Source: Cryptomeria japonica (lineage: Eukaryota > Streptophyta > Pinopsida > Cupressales > Cupressaceae). From it: 42,000 nucleotides of DNA. Shown piece by piece: positions 10,624 to 21,183 of the stretch (its first letter is position 1; every line of letters begins with the position of its first letter). Below the pieces are notes generated by a model that was not told the origin of the DNA, did no database searches, and worked only from the letters and a program-made list of their open reading frames with translations. The position numbers and the translations under genes were made by a program. Where the stretch lies: contig NC_081409.1 in assembly GCF_030272615.1 (NCBI RefSeq), forward strand, positions 612,621,755-612,663,754, written 5' to 3'.

Positions 10624-12340
10624 AACCTAAGTGGTCTTTATCTGCGCTTCGCCGTAAATAGGGATGTCCTTGCGGGGTGGAGGGGGTGGTGTGTCTTCCT
10701 CATCTGAAGTATTCAGGTGTACTGAATCAAACTCCCACTCATGTGAGTCAGTTTCTGAGTCACTATTTATGATATGGTCTTTATAACATACTGGGATATT
10801 GTTTGAGCTAAACATCGAAGGTGTGATTGGCTGATGTATCTTTGTAATGATCGGTGCTACCAGAAGATTTATGGAGATTGCTGACTCTGACATAGGAAGT
10901 ACTAATGTTGTTGTTTCTGCTATTTCTGCTGGAATTGTCAAGTTTGTTGACACGGCCGAAAATTTAGATATAGTGGCTGCTGCTAATGGTACTGTTGCTG
11001 GTATTGTTGCTGCTGATGGGATTGTTGTTTTGATTGGTGGAGTGATGGGTGGTGTTGCTTTGATAATGAAAGGTGACCTCTTTGTAATAGGCTGATATAG
11101 TGGTTTGCTAGGTTTCCCTTTGAATCTGAGTTTAGGAAAGATCTCTTTTTGAAAGCCTAAGCCTGTATTATTTTTAGGCCTCATTTCTGTCAACAGTGGT
11201 TCCTGTCATCCTTGCTTGCAAAGTCCTAAGGCACTTTGACCATCATAACCCATTCTTTGCATAATGAGCAGGCCTTTTCCATATTGATCTGTAGGAAGCT
11301 TAACTTGTGGGATGTCCGTGGTGATAGGATCTTTATAGATCCACTCTGCTAAGTCCTCATCTTGGGTTTCTTCTTCTTGACTCTTTCCAAGGATGAAAGG
11401 TGTCAAAGTGCATGCTGGTGTGACTGCTGGTGTATGAAGTACCTGCTGAGGTTTACCATGAGTTTTTGGAGAAGTGGGCATTTTTCCAACACATAATAGT
11501 TGGCTTAGGTTGTATTCTCCAGGACCTTCCTCTGCTACTTTCATTTTGAGCTTCTCTTGCTTGGGTATAATAGTGCTTGAACTGGAAAGAGAGGCTGGAC
11601 TTACATATGAGGTGGATGAGATGGCTTCTCTATTGTTGGGAATGGTAATCTCTGGTTGATGATTTATGTTATGACAATATGCAAAGGGGTTCGCATCTCC
11701 CAAGATTGTAATTTCCACTCCATTATGTGGGAATTTGATACACTGATGGTAAGTGGATGGAACAACTTGCATGGCATGTATCCAAGGTCTTCCCAACAAC
11801 AAGTTGTATGGTAGAGGAAGGTCCAAAACCTAACATATGATGTTCTTCACCACAGGGCCCACTCGGATTGGTAGTACAACAACTCCTTTGGATGAGCGCT
11901 TTGCATCATCATAAGCTTTGATGGTGATCTTCTTGCAGGGATCTACGGACTCAATTGCATATCCCAAAGCAGTGACTAACTGTAGTGTACAAATATTTAA
12001 GCCTGCTCCATTATCGATCAAGACTTGCTTGATCCTATGTTGGTTGATAAATCCTTCAATGTGAAGTGAAGTGTTATGTGGCTGCTGGAAGGATGAATTG
12101 TCACTTTCGGAAAAAGTGAGACAAGGGGATGCTTTTAGACTTCCAACCATGGCTTGGAACTGATCTGTATTCAAGGTAGCAGGGACTGACGCCTCTTGGA
12201 GGGCTTGGTCCAAGATTGTTTTATGAGATGGAGATAGGCGTAATAGCTCTAAAATGGATATCAGTGCGGGCATTTTATCTAATTGATCCACAAGGTTATA
12301 CTGCTTTGGGATTGAGGTGGTACCTTGTGGAGCTGCTTTT
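10624..12340 (-). pseudogene. Protease, linker and G-patch region of element T
   Basis: The frame begins near 12340 with IPKQYNLVDQLDKMPA. An aspartic protease motif VLIDNGAGLNIC lies at about 11990-12030. The Asp is kept, and D-N-G in place of D-S/T-G is usual in this lineage. LPLPYNLLLGRPWIH follows across a TAG at 11827. A G-patch (RMGYDGQSALGLCKQG, about 11209-11270) ends at a TGA at 11203. After that comes a Pro/Thr/Ile-rich, low-complexity linker to a TAG at 10624. G-patches bind nucleic acid or helicases and are known in Tat polyproteins. The frame is +1 relative to gag, with a TAA just upstream at about 12342. Confidence 0.87.
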
Positions 12341-12460
12341 TATGGTAACCTTGTCGTGACGTGTAATAACATTACAATTGGAGTTGGGGTTTTTGATGGT
12401 TATAGTTACAATTTATTCACTGGCATCATACAGGTGATTTACAGTATAATTATACGCAAC

Positions 12461-14068
12461 CTATGTATAATCAGTGGTATCAGTGCCTCTCCCGGAAGTG
12501 GAAGGACCCATTTGATCTTGTGATGGAAGTGGATTTTTGAACATCAGGTGATCATTGTTTGTTGTTTTTGGGTCATGCCCTTCGATTTCAGTTTCCCCTC
12601 AGTCAATGAGATCTTGGATAAGATCTTTTAGTCTATGACAATTACTTGTCTTATGTCCTTTTCCTTGATGGAAATCACAATGTTCAGTATCTCTCCACCA
12701 TGCAGGTTTGACTTGAGGTTCATAATTTGATGTCCTGGGTAAAGTGACCAAATTTTGAGAAAGTAGCTGACGTAACACAGTTTCGATGGGTTCCCCTAAG
12801 GGAGTGTATGTTCATTTTTCTTTTTGTTGACGTGGTCTAGGTTCATCTTGAGATGTGATGTGCCCTTGATTTTGGGGAGCAACTGTGTTAGTCTTGGGTG
12901 GAGGATTTCATCCCACAAATCTAACCATAGGTTGGGCACTTTTGATAGTTCTTGCATCCACAACCCCATCGTTGACGATATTCTTGTTTTTGCTTCAGAA
13001 GCCTGGTTTGTCACTAATAAAGCGTGGGCGAGGACCATCCTTTGGTTCATTATAGATTTTGATAAGTCCTTTCTTGATGAGGGCTCGTTCACATTTCAAA
13101 CCCTTGGTGATCATGTCATTAAAAGAGTCTGTGTCTTTGACATCCAGGTGAAACTCCATTTCTTCGTTTAAGTTGGAAATGAATATTTCCACTAGTTCTC
13201 ATTCAGGTAACTGAAGAGAACGTCTGCTAGACATTTGATGCCATCGTTGCAGGAATACTGAGAATAGTTCACCTGGTTTTTGTTTAGTGTTGCACAGATC
13301 AGCCATGGTGATGTCGCGTTTAATGTTATGAGAGTAATGTGCCAAAAACTTCTGAATTAATTCTTCAAAGGTCCGAATGCCACCTGGTAGCCGGGAAAAC
13401 CATGATGTGGTTGTCCCTCCTAAGCTTTGGGGAAAAGGTCACATTAGGTATGTGTCCTCATATGCCACTTCAAGGCAAGCTGAATGAAATTCTCTGACAT
13501 GATAGCGAGGATCTCCCTTTCCCCTATATTTTTCAAATTTGGGTGTTTTGAATCCACGTGGAAAGGGTGGCATATAAAGATTCCTATCAAAGGGATAGGG
13601 ACAGATGTCATTGAGTGAAAATTGGTTAGTCTTTACACCACTATGAAGTTGTTGGGCGAGATTTTCAACTTGTTGCCGCAACATCTCTATTTCATTTGGA
13701 GGAGGAGGTGGTGGGTTACCTCAAGGAATGTTATATCTAATGGGATCTCTACCTCTTTCTTTTTCATGGCGAATTTGTCATTCTGAAGCTTGTCTTAATT
13801 GGGCAAGATCAAAGTCAGAGGGGAGTTTGGCTCCTTCTTGAGCGAGCTTTAAAAAGTGAGCATCCGCATTGCTCCTGAGTATTTCGTCAAAGAGTCTGTT
13901 AAAGAGAGGGTTATGCTGGGCCCTTTCTATTGTTGCAGGAGTAGGAGTACTTGGGTTTTCATCATTCACATTTCCTCCAAGTGCTTCTTGAAATTCATTG
14001 ATATTTTCCTCCTCTTCTTCTTCAATTTCTATTTCTCGTTGCCTTGACTATAATTGGGTTTGAGCCAT
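12461..14068 (-). pseudogene. Gag of element T
   Basis: Gag forms the virus-like particle in which reverse transcription occurs. The start is ATG at 14068 (MAQTQL then TAG at codon 7), followed by an acidic run EIEIEEEEEE. A capsid-like segment with GFKTPKFEKYRGKGDPRYHV lies about 13500-13560. The knuckle CDFHQGKGHKTSNC (C-x2-H-x4-H-x4-C pattern, about 12636-12684) is typical of Tat Gag. The whole stretch stays in one frame with about ten nonsense codons and no frameshift, most of them TGA where Arg (CGA) would be expected. The frame runs to a TAG at 12461-12463 and may originally have continued. Confidence 0.88.
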
Positions 14069-16789
14069 TTTGTTTATGAGTCTTTGTTGAAGTTGGGTGA
14101 AAAATGATTATGAGTTGTTGATGAAATGAAAGATTGATGGTTGATGAATTGTGTTGCATGTGGATCTCTAGCACTTTAAAGGTAGATGTGACCGAAATTC
14201 TTTCTTTGAATTGCTTGTTTTGCTTTTGATAAGGTTTGTTGTGATAAGGTTTAGAGAAATCTGAGATGTGTTACAGACTTAACTACCTAGTAATGAGAGG
14301 ATTCACTCATGAACTAGTTTTAACCTGCGTAGATATGTCTCTTAGGATGAGCTTATCCTAGATGCAGAAACAATCTAAAAAGTGATGGGATGTGTTTGAT
14401 TCAAGCAATATCCAAAAGAGAACTTAGGACAAGAACCTCTTAATGTTTTGAGAGTTGGAATGGATTGATGATGAAGTGATGATGTATGAATGAGATAATG
14501 GATGAAATGTTTTAACTTCAATAAAAGCTTTGTGTTACAAATGGAACAAATTCTACCTCTTCCCTTTCGGGCGTTGGTGGCATCTCTCGAGCTACATTGT
14601 ATGTGATACAAATTTCTAGAAAGAAATTGGGGTTGATCTTGCCTCCTTGGTTTTTGTGATAACTCAAAGCTCTATATTGCATAAAAGCTCTGCGGTTTAA
14701 TGACTTTTGATCAAATTCGTTTGATTTCCCTTGAAGATAAAGATGCATGTGACGTAAGAAGGTTCTATTGGAGACAAAGATTTGTCTATTAAGATAGAAG
14801 AATTTCCTTCTTTTGATCAAAGCCTTTGAACTTAATGCTCTTCTTTTTAAGTTGATGTTTTGATGAAAATTCTTCTTTCTCAAGATATGAAGAATGGTCA
14901 TAAAATTTGATACTCTTGCTCTTTGTTTTTGATCTTTTGTGTTGGTTTTCTAAAAATGTTTTGTGTTGGATGAATACTTGGTTTTGGAAACTGATTTTTT
15001 GATTTTTTTTTGACAAGAAAACAAAGCAATCACACAAACACAAGAATGTTGCCTCAAAAGGCACAAATAAGTATGGGTCTAGATCAACCCAATCCTTGGA
15101 CTTTTTATGACTCTTCCTTTTAGATGTATTTTAAGGTGTATTTCCAAAGCCTGAAGTCGGCTCAATTTGCACTTGGTCTTGACTAAAAGGAAAACACTTC
15201 AAACACTTTTTATCCCTAAGGTCAAATGGCCAGTTGTGATAAATTTAGCCCACATCTTGATATTTCTTCGACTTTGGTACTACATACCTTATGAATCCCG
15301 CCGTGGCAGGTAAGGATGTGATATACTAAGTCTTGCACGAGCATAACAAATAGATGATCCCTATGATGGGGGAGTCACCACTTTTATCAAGCCACAAGTG
15401 ACTTTTCAAAAAGCTATGTTTTTACTCAAGGAAATATGTATGGTGAGTATCTTGGGAGCAAAAACATCTATGCTCTTGCACTAAATTATATCGCAAATAT
15501 CCTCAATCAATAGAATGGGTGGGCTACTACTTAAAGGTGTTTAGTCATGTTCGATGTTTTTGGACATAAGTTCATTCTGCAGTGACTCACTTAAGAGCCT
15601 TGTAACTAGTGGTGGGGCCCATTTGTCCTTTCGGCCAGTTACACTGTAGGAACAGCTATACCCAAGGCTACAACTTTCGCTCTCACCTAATTTCTATAGC
15701 GGCTCGAAGGATTTACTGCGCGAGGTCGTTCCCAATAGTAATGTGTCTCTTGGCAGACCTCTCTTAAAAAGATAAAATTTTTGAGTGTTACTAACACTTT
15801 TCTCTTGCACCTAGGACCACGAAAGCCAAGGGAGAGGATAGTGTGTGTTAGAAGTAGGACCACTCGACCAACTTTTTGCACAAGTTTGCCAAGCAAAAAA
15901 ACACTTGTTCTTTTTAACTTGCCATTGCAATGTGTTCTAACTATTTGGAGATGTTGCTCCAACATTCATGGTGTTCTTTTTAACTTCAAATGCAAAGGTT
16001 TGAGTAAACTAGAATTTTGAAAATCCTGGTCAACTGAAATTGAAGCACGTATGCATGAAGGAAAATCGCTTTGCAAAATTTAAACAAGTTGATTGTGAAT
16101 TTTATTTGCACCAAAAATTGAAGTGTGGATTGTAAATTCTTAGTTTGATGCAAGAAAGAAATTTGCCTTGTTGATTTTAAGCACCAAATAAAGTGTGTCT
16201 CCTAACTTGCAAGAAAACCAACTTTGTTTTGTTCAGTTTTAAGGCACCAAAAACAAGTGATCCTAACTGGAAAGCAAGGGAAAGTTTGTTTGTTCAATTC
16301 TTAAAACACCAAAATAAAGTTTTTGATTTTAAAGAGGTGAGTTTTAAATCTGCACAAATAATAACCAGTTAGTAAAATCCATACCTAAGGGGGGCTTCCA
16401 CAAGCCTAAAATATTTTAAATTTTCAATTACAAGGCCTTCCTTACAACATTCTGTTACAATAGCATTAGTTTGTGTGAAAATAGAAGCGCTAGTTTAACA
16501 GAAGCACATTTTTCTTATGACAAAAGCGCTAAAAGACCAATATTGACTGAAACGACAAAAGCGCTAGAATAGGTTCAAAAGTGCTAAAAGAATATCAAAA
16601 GTGCCTAAACAAGCACAATAGCGCTTAAAGAAATGACAATAGTGCCAAACTTGGTACAATAACGCTAGAATATCAAGTTTCAATAGCGCTAAAATGAGAT
16701 CAAAAGCACTAAAGCGCAACCTGTGTGTCAAGATCAACATTCAAAAAGTTAGTTGTATCAAAAAAAAGATTTTTAGGTGTTTGGAGTTT
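14069..16789 (-). other. Long 5' leader of element T, no recognised gene
   Basis: There are 2.7 kb between the PBS and the gag start. Long leaders are normal in Tat elements. Short open frames on both strands (for example 14375-15064 minus) show no domain and have low-complexity Lys/Phe-rich translations. The only structured content is the motif array at 16470-16712. Confidence 0.6.
16470..16712 (-). repeat. Inverted array of about 10 GCGCTATTG / GCGCTTTTG motifs (right array)
   Basis: On the minus strand this leader segment, just downstream of the PBS, carries the same motifs as 1515-1940: AGCGCTATTG, AGCGCTTTTG, GGCACTTTTG, AGTGCTTTTG and variants, about ten copies. Read from either LTR inward the motif has the same polarity, so the two arrays are inverted relative to each other across the element. 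Spacers are not shared with the left array, so this is a motif family, not a simple duplication. Confidence 0.75.
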
Positions 16790-16805
16790 CACATCGGGTT
16801 CGCCA
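16790..16805 (-). other. Primer binding site of element T
   Basis: Two bases after the 5' LTR end the minus strand reads TGGCGAACCCGATGTG. The TGG start, complementary to a tRNA CCA tail, and the position are right for a PBS. I could not match the rest to a particular tRNA from memory. It is not the initiator-Met type seen in element D. Confidence 0.6.
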
Positions 16806-17284
16806 AATGATGTACTGCAAAAAGGACAAGGTTAAGATAAACAAACACCTGAACAAGAAACAACAAGAGTCGATTATTAGGTGTTAGAAAATCATAAATT
16901 AAAAACTATCCTAAGCAAGCATATCAAGAAAGACACTACTAAGCAAAAAGAAAGCTTAAGGAATCTACAGAAAGCAACTAAGCTCCTCTAAATGCTCTCT
17001 ACCATGCTGGCAGCTTCTCCTTCCTTGTTCCTCTCCTCTCCAAGTTCCAAAATAGTGTAGCTCTCAGCAGCTTTTTGCACTATGGATGCTTATGGAGGAT
17101 TGAGATTGAAGTATTTTGCTCTAAATGTGAATAAAAAGCTAATACTAAATGCTATTGATGCTAAAATGATTTATTTTATCCAAGATGACAAGATATTAGT
17201 TGATTATGCTAAAATGCTCTCTTAAAATGCCTATAGCTTAAATGCATACAAGTTTTCAGGATCTGGATTATGAAGAAATGGGCT

Positions 17285-17293
17285 CTATTTATA
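17285..17293 (-). promoter_or_regulatory. TATA box of element T LTR promoter
   Basis: The minus strand reads CCTATAAATAGAGCCC, a textbook plant TATA box. The identical site is at 37-45 in the other LTR. Its position about 910 bp into the LTR fits the U3/R boundary. Transcription would run leftward through R-U5 and into the leader and gag. Confidence 0.75.
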
Positions 17294-17606
17294 GGAAAAA
17301 TGGAGCAATGGATGGTTGAGATTGAGCAATCTCAACAAGGGTCAGGATTGAATGATTTTCAATCCATGTGAGGGCTTTCAACCCAATCCCAGGATGACAA
17401 GTGTCCATGTGAGATAGGTTGAGAGGAGAGGGAATAAGCATTAAATGCTTGACATGACCTTGGGAGTTAAGGTCAAGGTTAGTGGAATGAATAAAATCTT
17501 TATTCAAAGAATAAAGATTTTATCCAATGGATAAACTCTTGTGCAAAAGGCAAAAGAGATAACCATGGTCAAAGCAATAAATGCTTGAGGAGACAAGTTG
17601 AATTAA

Positions 17607-17658
17607 CCATAAATGGTTATGTAAGAGCCATTAATGGTCATGTAAGAACCATAAATGG
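17607..17658. promoter_or_regulatory. Three CArG boxes at 21-bp spacing in U3 of the 5' LTR
   Basis: CCATAAATGG (17607-17616), CCATTAATGG (17628-17637) and CCATAAATGG (17649-17658) each fit CC(A/T)6GG, the consensus bound by MADS-domain transcription factors. Each start is exactly 21 bp from the next, about two helical turns, and the spacers share ATGTAAGA. They lie about 315-365 bp upstream of the TATA box. The match is seen in the sequence; binding is inferred. Confidence 0.55.
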
Positions 17659-18204
17659 TTTGGAAGACTTTGGAGGTTAAATTGTTGAACACACAAAGCA
17701 TTAAATGCTTTTCAAAGACTTTGAAGTCTTTGAGAAGTGACTCCAAGTTGCTTAGGAATGTGACAATAATTAGGGAATGGATTAGGCTAATTAGGAAGGG
17801 TTTAGAAGAATCTAGAAGGGGGTTGGGTTTGCAAGTGGATTTGGTGGGTGAGGGAAAATAGAATTTTATTAAAATAAAAATTCAATTATTTCAATAAATG
17901 CGTGCAAGTTGCATTTGTAGGAAAATGCAAGTGGGGGATTTTTAATGATTTAAATAAATTTTAATTTATTTAAAAGAGGAAAAGGGGGATTTAATTAAAT
18001 AAATAGATTTTATTCATTTAATTGATTGTGAATTTGGTATAATGAATTAATTAAAATAAATTGAATAATTTATTTAATTAATAGGAGAATGTTTGAAGAT
18101 GAATTAATTTAATATTAATTTAATTAACTCATGGCTAGTGGATTTTTAATCAAATAAATAACAAATATTCATTTAATTAAGCTAGACAGATTTATGTGAC
18201 TACA

Positions 18205-18544
18205 GATGGTATGAAAAATGACACCTAAGAAAGGACCTAAGGATGGTATGCAAAATGATAATGCAAGACTAAGGGAAATAGTGCTAAAGCTAAGTTCAAA
18301 ATGAGGACACTTAACAATGAAAAGGACTAAATGGAATACAATGACTATGTCTTAAAACCTAAGAGTGGACTATTAAGGACCTAAACCTAAGTGACGTAAA
18401 TTTTGAGACAAAGTTTTCCAATGTTTTTGAAAGCCATGTTTTGAAAAAAAAATGTTTTGCACTTTGTTTGATGAATGCTCTTGTTTTTTACTTTGTTTGG
18501 AAAATGTTTGGACTTGTTTGAAAAATGATGTAGGAATCAACTGT
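18205..18544. other. Unassigned sequence between element T and copia element A
   Basis: This starts GATGGTATG directly after the 5' LTR of T and ends where the RNase H of element A stops (near 18545). It is AT-rich with repeats of TTTGTTTGGAAAATG-like words. I recognise no gene or LTR. It could be older DNA that T landed in, or a deletion footprint at the 3' end of A. Confidence 0.5.
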
Positions 18545-19799
18545 TGATAAGCATACAACAAGATGCAACAATAATATATTCAACTTTAGTAGTCGACAAA
18601 GATATCAAATCTTGTTTCTTACTTGACCAAGCAGCCAACCGGGGTCCAAGGAAAAATGCACCCCCACTTGTACTTTTCCTATCACCCACACAAGTATCCC
18701 AATCTACATTAGTATAAGTAATAAGAGAGAAGACAAATCTTTTGGGATACCACAATCCATAGTCTTTTGTTCCTTTTAAGTATTTGAAAATTCTTTACAC
18801 AACCACAAAATTTGTCTCGTTGGGATCTTGCTAGAATCTAGCTACAAGACAAACAACATGTATGATATTTGGTCTAATAGTAGTTAGGTACAATAATCCT
18901 CCAATCATTGATCTGTATTTTCTCTCATCAGTCTTCAGAGATTCAACATCTTTGGTCAACTTACAACCAGTAGTCATAGGAGTACATACTAGTTTATCAT
19001 TTATCATTCAAATCTTCTTAGATATTTCTTTAACATACTTTGATTATGAAATAAAGATACCATCATCCTTCTGAATGACTTGTAAACCAAGAAATAAATT
19101 TATTTCCCCAATCATAGACATTTCAAACTCGTTTTGCATCTCATCAGCAAAATTCTTGCACATACCATCATTTCCTCCAAAGATTATATCATCCACATAA
19201 ACAACTACAATCAAGATTTCATTTTCATCAACCTTAAAATAGAGATTACTGTTAGTAGTACCTATTTGAAATCCTGCCTTCAACGAATACCTTTCAAGCC
19301 TTACATACCAAGCTTTAGGAGCTTGTTTCAATCCATACAGAACCTTCTTCAATTTATAGACCATATCCGAAGTGTTTGATAGCTTGAATCCTTGTTGTTG
19401 TATATACACTTCTTCTTTTAGCTCTCCATTCAGGAATACATACTTCACATCCATCTGATAAACCTTGAAATCCTTATGTGCTGCAAAGGCTAAAAATATT
19501 CTGATAGCTTCCATTCTTTCCAGAGGAGCATATGTTTACTCAAAATCTATTCCTTCTACCTATGAGTAGCTTTTATATACAAATCTTGCCTTATTCCTTA
19601 CTGTGTGTCCATCTTCATCCAATTTGTTCCAAAATACCCATTTAGTTCCTATCACATTCTTGTCAGCTAGTCTCGGGACAAGTTTCCAAGTTTGATTCTT
19701 CTCAATATATTCCTATTCTTCTTCAATATCTTTCATCCAATGTTGATCACTGCAAGCTTCATTTTCTGTCTTTGGTTATATTTATAAAATTAAGCATAC
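18545..19799 (-). pseudogene. Element A (Ty1/copia), piece 3: RT and RNase H
   Basis: Read leftward from 19799 are the copia RT start (NVIGTKWVF, about 19640), [32 protein letters not shown], the catalytic YVDDIIFGG (about 19180-19200), then the connection and RNase H with DRKSTSGGAFFLGPRL (about 18640-18680). It stops after VASCCM near 18550, where copia elements normally continue, so the RNase H end, polypurine tract and 3' LTR are missing. Frame breaks and stops separate the pieces. The right end is broken by insertion of element B at 19800; upstream coding continues at 26447. Confidence 0.88.
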
Positions 19800-21127
19800 T
19801 ATTGGATATTGTTGCTACTAGGATATGTTGTTGTCATTGATGTTAACATATTCCCATGTTTTGGTGCTCCAGTGATTGCAGATGAGTTGATTTTGCTGGT
19901 TTATCCATTTGACATGATGAATCAACTAGAGGTACTTCATTCTTTGTTGGTTTCAGTGTTCGTAAAGTTTATTTGATCATATTATTTGATCCAGTTTGTG
20001 GTTTGGTGTTTCAGTATTATGTTTTGCAGAGTTTGATGCTTGATCCATTGTGGTCCGGTGTGATCAGATCTCGAGTTGTGGATTTGGGAGTGTTTGGGAT
20101 ATTCATGTGTATCTTTATTTCATATGGTTTATTATTTAGTGCTCTGCAAGTTATTTTTCTTCATTACAGTTGTTGTTGTTGAGTGTTCTTGAGTCTCAAT
20201 ATGTTTGATCAATGAAGATTTGGATAAGTGGTGTTGGTACAACAATTGCGAATGGTTTTCACATGCTTGTTGGTGTTTCCTAATCGTGTCCTATTTGGTT
20301 TGATGGCCTGCATTGATCATTGTGTGTGGTATTGGTGATTTCATTATTCTGGTGGTGATGTTCATGTTCTTGGTCGACATGATGGGTGTAGCATGTTGCA
20401 GATGATCTTAGAATATTGTTTAGTAGTTTTGCGTGTTTAAGGATTTGATTTAGGTCCATTCTATGTTGGAAACAATATTGTATTGATCTGGTGGTTGATC
20501 TTTGTATTGTGTGATGTAATTTTGTAATTAGGTCTTATGTGTTGAGCCGACCTTGTTGTCAAGGTTGATGATTTGTATAAATAGGTGTGATATTCGTGTA
20601 ATTTGGTTATTGGTGAAGTGTCTACATTATCAGAGAGTGTTGTGTGTGCGAACAAACAAATTGATCTTTTGGTGGAGTGTTGAGCAGAGATTGAAGTGTT
20701 GCAGAGCAAACAAATGTACTTAATCGAAACTAACATTAGGCATTAGGAGATGCTATTCTTTCAGTTCATGTAATTCAGATTGTTGTCTGATCTTTGTAAG
20801 GTAGTGAGCCTTCCCTGGGTTGTAGCCCTTTATTATTTTGACCAGTGATCTCTAAGCAGTGTGCCTGAATGCATGTGCATTCCGCTTTGTAATATTTTCA
20901 CATACAACTGTAGAGTATCATCTTATTGTGGGTAGGTTCCCACCATGGTTTTTCCTTTAATTAGGTTTTCCATATCAAAATATCGGTGTTATGTGTTTAG
21001 CTATTATTGTACTTATCTTTGTTGTTACTACAATTGATTAGTTTTGGAGTTGATCTCAATTTATGTAATCTGGTGAAAACTAATTCACCCTTCCCCTCTC
21101 AATTTTCCTTCATTGTTGTTGCCAACA
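19800..21127 (+). repeat. 5' LTR of element B
   Basis: It aligns to 25112-26446. It begins TATTGGATATTG (the other copy begins TGTTGGATATTG, so the terminal TG is mutated here) and ends ...GTTGCCAACA, directly before a primer-binding-like site. A TATAAATAGG box lies at 20576-20585. The words GTAGTGAGCCTTCCC and GTTGTAGCCC follow near 20810. Confidence 0.9.
20576..20585 (+). promoter_or_regulatory. TATA box in 5' LTR of element B
   Basis: TATAAATAGG stands about 780 bp into the LTR. The other LTR has TATAAATA at 25891-25898 in the same place. It would start transcription near 20610, giving a U3 of about 0.8 kb. Confidence 0.6.
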
Positions 21128-21129
21128 AT

Positions 21130-21141
21130 TGGTAAAAGAGC
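21130..21141 (+). other. Primer binding site of element B (degenerate initiator-Met type)
   Basis: TGGTAAAAGAGC lies two bases after the LTR end. It matches the common initiator-Met PBS TGGTATCAGAGC except at two positions. Confidence 0.65.
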
Positions 21142-21183
21142 TAGATCCTCTGGAAGAAGGTTGACCACTTGAGGAGATCTGGG

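Larger units (their letters stand above)
1..18204 (-). mobile_element. Element T: Ty3/gypsy Tat-lineage LTR retrotransposon with antisense PMD gene (left end cut by window)
   Basis: Matching LTRs at 1-956 and 16808-18204 enclose a gag-pol read on the minus strand. The domain order is gag with a Cys-His zinc knuckle, protease, G-patch, RT, RNase H, a second RNase H, integrase. The second RNase H of archaeal type after RT-RNase H is characteristic of the plant Tat lineage. Between the pol end (6817) and the 3' LTR lies a plus-strand gene for a plant mobile domain protein, a type of extra ORF position known for Tat elements. The 956 comparable LTR bases differ at about 18 sites without gaps (about 98% identity), so the insertion is fairly recent. 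All coding parts nevertheless carry several stop codons, so this copy cannot be autonomous. The target duplication cannot be tested because the left end is outside the window; the right flank begins GATGG. Confidence 0.93.
16808..18204 (-). repeat. 5' LTR of element T (complete, about 1.4 kb)
   Basis: This is the complete LTR. On the minus strand it starts TGTAGTCA at 18204 and ends ...TACATCA at 16808, so it has the usual TG...CA ends. The right boundary is where similarity to the left LTR stops (18204/18205). The left boundary is set by the TG directly next to a primer-binding-site-like sequence. A TATAAATAG box at 17285-17293 puts transcription start near 17255. That gives a U3 of about 950 bp and an R-U5 of about 450 bp. 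No stable ORF is expected here; the short open frames common to both LTRs lie in U3, upstream of the start. Confidence 0.93.

Noticed and set aside
10847-11095. 82-codon plus-strand frame rich in Ala/Val/Gly
   Set aside because: It is the antisense of the low-complexity pol spacer of element T.
12796-13092. 98-codon minus-strand frame in the gag region
   Set aside because: It is out of frame with the gag frame, which carries the recognisable zinc knuckle and capsid segments; a shadow frame.
14375-15064. Overlapping minus-strand open frames in the leader of element T, considered as an extra ORF
   Set aside because: Lys/Phe/His-rich, frames change every 100 codons, no motif; nothing supports a protein.
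16790-16805. Assigning a specific tRNA to the primer binding site of element T
   Set aside because: Beyond TGG and a few bases I could not match a tRNA 3' end with confidence.
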